Assembly: GCF_024699075.1 (NCBI RefSeq) | Contig: NZ_JAILQF010000166.1 | Location: forward strand, 1 to 11,838 | Direction: 5' to 3' | Source of the DNA: Butyrivibrio sp. | GTDB lineage: Bacteria; Bacillota_A; Clostridia; Lachnospirales; Lachnospiraceae | DNA length: 11,838 bases | Shown here: piece after piece, positions 8,640 to 11,838 of the stretch | Numbering within the stretch: the first letter of the stretch is position 1 | Layout of the letters: each line of letters opens with the position of its first letter | The notes under the pieces: model-generated | Databases searched by the model: none | Seen by the model: the letters and a program-made list of their open reading frames with translations, nothing else | Told to the model about the DNA's origin: nothing | Made by a program: the position numbers and the translations under genes

Positions 8640-10451
8640 ATGAATAATAAAGATAAAGCTATAGCATTTTTGCAAGCCTTTATTTCAATATGGGCTTTTG
8701 AAAGCCTTGCAGGAATTGGAGCGCAGAATATTATAGGAGTAGTGTTTCTGGCTGCTTTGTATATGCTTTATGTAAATGAAATGAGGTATTCTAAGGAAAC
8801 TCAAAGTATCCTCTCACTTATAACATCAGCAGTTTTTGGATTTTTATACACTTTCTATAACTATGATGAGATTAAAGAGCAGTACGACAACAGATTATTT
8901 CAGGTTGTTGTACTGCTTGTTGTATTTTCAGGTTTATTCTTCTTGTTCTATCACTCGGTCAATGCAGTATATACATGGTATAGATCTGGAGAAGCTAATC
9001 ACTTTATGTTTCAAAATGTAACTGCAATAGATAGCGATAAAGGCAATGTATCCAGAATAAAACATCTTTTATCCCAAAGAGTATTTCTTGTTTCTTTTAT
9101 ACTCTGTATCATATTTTGGCTTCCGGGCTATCTATATGAATATCCGGGAATCATAACACCTGATAGCATCAATCAAATAGAGCAGACACTTGGGCTTGTT
9201 TCTTTATCTAATCATCATCCAATAGCACATACACTCCTTATAGGCATATGCCTTCGCCCTGTATATGCGATAACAGGTAATATCAATACAGCGATAGGCT
9301 TTTATACACTTGTTCAGATGATCCTTATGGCGCTGATAGTGGCATATAGCATGAATACATTGAAGCTTATAGGACTTAAAATTAAGTGGGTGTATCTTGC
9401 ACTTGCTTTCTTTGCACTTATTCCATTCCAGTGGGTATATATGGTTACTGTGTGGAAAGATGTTTTGTTTGCAGGATTTATCATGCTTTTTAGTGCAAGC
9501 TTTATAAGAGTATTTGTTAAGGGGGAGGATGGAATTAAGATATATAATCTCATTATTCACTTTATTGCATGCGTTGGGGCAGCACTTTACAGAAGTAATG
9601 GATTATATGCATTTATTCTTATGATTCCATTTATGTGCGTATGGTGCTTTAAGGTGATTAAATACAGAAAGCGAATGCTTATCACATGGGGCCTTTCTCT
9701 TATAACAATCCTTGTGATAAGGTTTCCTGTTATGAGCGCTTTCGGAGTAGTTCAGGCGGATTTCGTAGAATCTTTATCTATTCCGATACAGCTATTTTGC
9801 AGAGTACTTGTAGAAGATAAGGATCTCGGGGCAGAAGACACCCAGATGGTAGATAAGATAATTGATACAACTTATATTCATGAACTTTATGCCTACGACT
9901 TTGCCGATAATATGAAGGAACTTTTTAAGGCAGGAGATCCTGAATATCTTGAAGAACATATATGGGAGTATGCAGGGCTTTGGGTTAGAACAGGGCTTAA
10001 ATATCCAGGGCTCTATATAGATGAATATAAGAATATGACCTACGGATACTGGTATCCTGATAATCCTAAAGGTGAAGATAACTATGTCGTAGCTGAAAAT
10101 GACGGAGTCTGTGATAATGCACTCGGGATAGAGAGAAAGTGGCTTATATGGGGACTTCCGGCTAATATATGGCTTAAGACAAGAGAGATAGGAATTAAGC
10201 TTGCTGATATGCTCCCTGGATACGGAATACTATACTGTATGGGATCAACATTCTTCCTTTTATGCATATCTATAGGAATTATTTTGTCCAAAAAGAAAAG
10301 AGGCATTGTTATGCCCCTTCTCTTTACATTCTTTGGAGTATGTACTGTTCTTATTGCAACACCTGTTGCGGCGGATTTCAGATATACTTATTTTCTTACA
10401 ATGATGATACCTTTTATTATTGTATTACCGGCTATCACGGCCAAGGAGTAA
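8640..10451 (+). CDS. polytopic membrane protein, DUF6020-like
   Basis: The product has 603 residues and about 13 hydrophobic segments. The N-terminal 110 residues hold 4 helices, followed by a basic linker. A GT-C-like body then starts near residue 148, with an outside loop carrying ITPDSINQ (172-179) and NHHPIAHT (191-198). Further conserved-looking sites are TVWKDV (270-275), YRSNGLY (317-323), a long polar outside segment (about 375-510) and ADFRYTYF (578-585) near the last helix. This pattern agrees with the DUF6020 family of uncharacterised Firmicutes and Actinobacteria membrane proteins. The acidic TPDS loop and HHP motif suggest a lipid-linked sugar transferase, which is an inference. 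GAGGAC precedes the ATG by 3-4 bases of linker, and the gene follows the deacetylase by 33 bp, so it is probably the last gene of the operon. Its final 17 bp overlap the end of an opposing gene and no clear terminator follows it. Confidence 0.7.
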   Translation: MNNKDKAIAFLQAFISIWAFESLAGIGAQNIIGVVFLAALYMLYVNEMRYSKETQSILSLITSAVFGFLYTFYNYDEIKEQYDNRLFQVVVLLVVFSGLFFLFYHSVNAVYTWYRSGEANHFMFQNVTAIDSDKGNVSRIKHLLSQRVFLVSFILCIIFWLPGYLYEYPGIITPDSINQIEQTLGLVSLSNHHPIAHTLLIGICLRPVYAITGNINTAIGFYTLVQMILMALIVAYSMNTLKLIGLKIKWVYLALAFFALIPFQWVYMVTVWKDVLFAGFIMLFSASFIRVFVKGEDGIKIYNLIIHFIACVGAALYRSNGLYAFILMIPFMCVWCFKVIKYRKRMLITWGLSLITILVIRFPVMSAFGVVQADFVESLSIPIQLFCRVLVEDKDLGAEDTQMVDKIIDTTYIHELYAYDFADNMKELFKAGDPEYLEEHIWEYAGLWVRTGLKYPGLYIDEYKNMTYGYWYPDNPKGEDNYVVAENDGVCDNALGIERKWLIWGLPANIWLKTREIGIKLADMLPGYGILYCMGSTFFLLCISIGIILSKKKRGIVMPLLFTFFGVCTVLIATPVAADFRYTYFLTMMIPFIIVLPAITAKE

Positions 10452-11163
10452 TTACTCCGTTAAGTATAAGACCATTTATGCCAAACAGCTGCAAGGCTGT
10501 CTTATCACTATCTGAAATATGTATAGTTCCTGCAGTTGTGGTATTAACAGTTACATAGATGCCGGAACCTGTATCTACAGCTTCTCCAAGCTGAAGAACT
10601 CTCATCTGGCCATTGTCAGCATATACACTAAACTGTCCTATAGGAAGATCTTCTGCTGTATAGAAGAAGCCGCACTTATTGTCGTTAGCAAGTGCAAGAA
10701 TACCTACAGTACTGTTTATATAAGGAACCTGAATAGATGTTACTAAAGTAGTAGTATCAAGCTCGGAATCCGGATTGTAGGTATAGACTTCCTTAACTCC
10801 GACATACAGATCTTTATGATAATCTGTTGAGCCGTCTAAATAAATGTAAACAGTAAATTCATTAGCTGTTTCATCTATTCCTACATGAACTTCAAGATCG
10901 AAACCCTCACCTGCGTCTTTAAGAACAACATAGGTGTTAGAACTATGAGCTCCAACGATATAGTAGCTCACATAATTGGTAGCATGTACTCCAACACTGC
11001 CATAACCACCTTGCTCGATATACAGATTATACGCGGTTAAATAGAAGTCTTCTACATCATCATAATGTGTTGCCAGCTCTGCTCTGGAAGTTATAGAAAC
11101 AGACACCGATAGTAAGACTATAGCTACCAAAGCACTCAAACATCTAAGAACTCTATTCCTCAT
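10435..11163 (-). CDS. secreted protein of unknown function
   Basis: I do not recognise this 242-residue protein. The start is the ATG at 11161-11163, chosen because AGGAGGT (complement of 11171-11177) lies 7 nt upstream; the frame extends further but only into the untranslated region. Residues 1-28 form a signal peptide: basic start MRNR, hydrophobic core up to about 25, and a likely cleavage after SRA (26-28). There is no lipobox cysteine after the core, no LPXTG motif and no C-terminal membrane helix, so it should be released or held non-covalently. The mature part is rich in T, V, Y, G and alternating hydrophobic residues (for example YVTVNTT-like stretches near the C-terminus), which suggests a beta-sandwich. 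It ends in WP. It is transcribed against the operon, overlaps the DUF6020-like gene by 17 bp at the 3' end, and sits in a polysaccharide cluster, so a role as a matrix or polysaccharide-binding protein is possible but unproven. Confidence 0.75.
   Translation of the reverse strand: MRNRVLRCLSALVAIVLLSVSVSITSRAELATHYDDVEDFYLTAYNLYIEQGGYGSVGVHATNYVSYYIVGAHSSNTYVVLKDAGEGFDLEVHVGIDETANEFTVYIYLDGSTDYHKDLYVGVKEVYTYNPDSELDTTTLVTSIQVPYINSTVGILALANDNKCGFFYTAEDLPIGQFSVYADNGQMRVLQLGEAVDTGSGIYVTVNTTTAGTIHISDSDKTALQLFGINGLILNGVITPWP
10445..10458. repeat. 14-bp perfect palindrome across the convergent gene ends
   Basis: GGAGTAATTACTCC (10445-10458) reads the same on both strands. It covers the TAA stop of the plus-strand DUF6020-like gene (10449-10451) and the last codons of the minus-strand secreted protein gene. 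As RNA it could fold into 5 bp with an AATT loop. No T-run follows on either strand, so a terminator role is doubtful. Confidence 0.6.
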
Positions 11164-11200
11164 TACAAAAACCTCCTGATTTTTAAAAATGAAAATGTAC

Positions 11201-11209
11201 AATTTAGCA
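11201..11209 (-). promoter_or_regulatory. possible extended -10 promoter for the secreted protein gene
   Basis: On the minus strand TGC followed by TAAATT (complement of 11201-11209) forms a TGn-TAnnnT extended -10 element about 40 bases ahead of the ATG. No convincing -35 box is seen upstream of it. Confidence 0.3.
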
Positions 11210-11285
11210 CTCTATTTATCGGATGAAACTTTGATTAAATTTATCTGGAATATTGATGTTTAGCGAAGCTCTACTCCCCTTGAAA

Positions 11286-11397
11286 GGTGCTACAAAATAA
11301 AAGCTAAATGACATATATAATCCAAAAGCGCAGACCGGACGAAGTGAAAGGCAAGCTTTTGGATTATATATGTCATTTGGCTTTAGGCTTGAGCACC
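11286..11397. repeat. long imperfect inverted repeat (30-bp stem), possible MITE or structured RNA
   Basis: Arms 11306-11329 and 11355-11378 are perfect 24-bp reverse complements. Outward, one T-G wobble (11305/11379) and five further pairs extend the stem to 11300-11329 and 11355-11384, about 30 bp in all. A 25-nt loop (11330-11354) is richer in G+C than its surroundings. A second short stem, GGTGCT (11286-11291) with AGCACC (11392-11397), closes the outside across 7-8 nt internal loops. Read on the minus strand the main stem is followed by TTTTATTTTG, on the plus strand by no T-run. It lies in the gap between two divergent genes, ahead of the epimerase promoter, so it is not a normal end-of-gene terminator for either. 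No transposase is nearby and no clear target duplication was found. Confidence 0.8.
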
Positions 11398-11410
11398 GAT
11401 TTGACTTGTG

Positions 11411-11419
11411 TGGTATAAT
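11411..11419 (+). promoter_or_regulatory. extended -10 promoter of the epimerase gene
   Basis: TGG followed by TATAAT (11411-11419) is a perfect extended -10 element. A partial -35 (TTGAGC at 11389-11394) would have a 19-bp spacer, so the TG extension probably carries the recognition. The start of transcription would be near 11426, giving a leader of about 48 nt. The partial -35 falls inside the right side of the large inverted repeat, so folding of that repeat could affect this promoter. Confidence 0.6.
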
Positions 11420-11473
11420 ATTTTAGCGATTATGACTATAATTAGATTTAGATTATAAGGAGCAATGCCAAAA

Positions 11474-11838
11474 ATGAGTTACGAACAGTTAACCTTCCCA
11501 GAGGGAAGTACATTTCTTGTTACCGGTGGTGCAGGATTTATCGGATGCAATATTACAGAAGCTATTCTTAAAAAGGGATATAAAGTACGCGTACTTGATA
11601 ACCTTTCAACAGGACATATAGAGAATTTAAATCCATTCATGGATAACCCTAATTTCACTTTCATCGAAGATGATATCAGGAATCTCGATGCTTGTATGAA
11701 GGCAACAGAAGGCGTTGACTATGTATGCCACGAAGCAGCCTGGGGTTCAGTACCTCGTTCTATCGAGATGCCACTTATTTATGAAGAGATCAATATAAGA
11801 GGAACTCTTAATATGATGGAAGCTGCTCGTCAGAACGG
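11474..11838 (+). CDS. UDP-N-acetylglucosamine(uronic acid) 4-epimerase, N-terminal part (TviC/WbpP type)
   Basis: The frame is open to the window end, showing the first 121 residues of an extended-type NAD-dependent epimerase/dehydratase. The nucleotide site TGGAGFIG (17-24) is followed by LDNLSTG (41-47), DDIRN (66-70) and the stretch HEAAWGSVPRS (86-96). The GSVPRSI segment is characteristic of the WbpP/TviC branch, which epimerises UDP-GlcNAc or UDP-GlcNAcA at C4. The catalytic YxxxK lies beyond the window. Two in-frame ATGs exist, at 11465 and 11474. AAGGAG at 11457-11462 is only 2 nt from the first but 11 nt from the second, so the second is the better start. With the TviB-like dehydrogenase at 3753 it would give UDP-GalNAcA. 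The gene has its own promoter and is not in the main operon. Confidence 0.8.
   Translation, partial: MSYEQLTFPEGSTFLVTGGAGFIGCNITEAILKKGYKVRVLDNLSTGHIENLNPFMDNPNFTFIEDDIRNLDACMKATEGVDYVCHEAAWGSVPRSIEMPLIYEEINIRGTLNMMEAARQN

Noticed and set aside
10483..10498. Short inverted repeat ACAGC/GCTGT after the operon as its terminator
   Set aside because: Only 5 bp, with no T-run after it, and it lies in the coding part of the opposing gene.
11401..11406. TTGACT as a -35 box for TATAAT at 11414
   Set aside because: The spacer is only 7 bp; the TGG extension of the -10 box is a better explanation.

Overview
The window looks like a surface-polysaccharide locus of a low-G+C Gram-positive anaerobe. AT-rich codon use, strong AGGAGG-type ribosome sites, TATAAT promoters and the gene families present fit a Lachnospiraceae-type Clostridia (Butyrivibrio or a relative). 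The taxon is an inference; there is no rRNA or other decisive marker here.

Layout. (1) 1-420, plus: C-terminal end of a radical SAM/SPASM-type protein, closed by a bidirectional terminator at 453-492. (2) 517-3426, minus: a large YfhO-family membrane protein that starts at TTG. (3) 3427-3752: divergent control region with two tandem sigma-A-like promoters and a leader hairpin reading toward the plus-strand genes. (4) 3753-10451, plus: a probable five-gene operon: UDP-HexNAc 6-dehydrogenase (TviB/WbpA type), GtrII-like membrane glycosyltransferase, GtrB/DPM1-like polyprenyl-phosphate glycosyltransferase, YdjC/ChbG-like deacetylase, and a DUF6020-like polytopic membrane protein. (5) 10435-11163, minus: a secreted orphan protein whose 3' end overlaps the operon's last gene by 17 bp. 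(6) 11164-11473: divergent region with a long, nearly perfect inverted repeat and an extended -10 promoter. (7) 11474 to the window end, plus: N-terminal part of a TviC/WbpP-like UDP-HexNAc(A) 4-epimerase.

How the genes may work together. The dehydrogenase and epimerase at the two ends form a classical pair for UDP-GlcNAcA and UDP-GalNAcA, which suggests a uronic-acid-containing extracellular polymer. Between them lies a GT2, YdjC and GT-C set. In Gram-negative bacteria this set is known for lipid-linked aminosugar transfer: FlmF2, NaxD and FlmK of Francisella make undecaprenyl-P-GalNAc, deacetylate it and transfer galactosamine to lipid A. A Gram-positive has no lipid A, so here the set may put a free-amine hexosamine on a wall or extracellular polysaccharide. 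That is the most interesting hypothesis in the window and it is an inference from gene content. No CRISPR array, tRNA, rRNA or transposase gene was seen.
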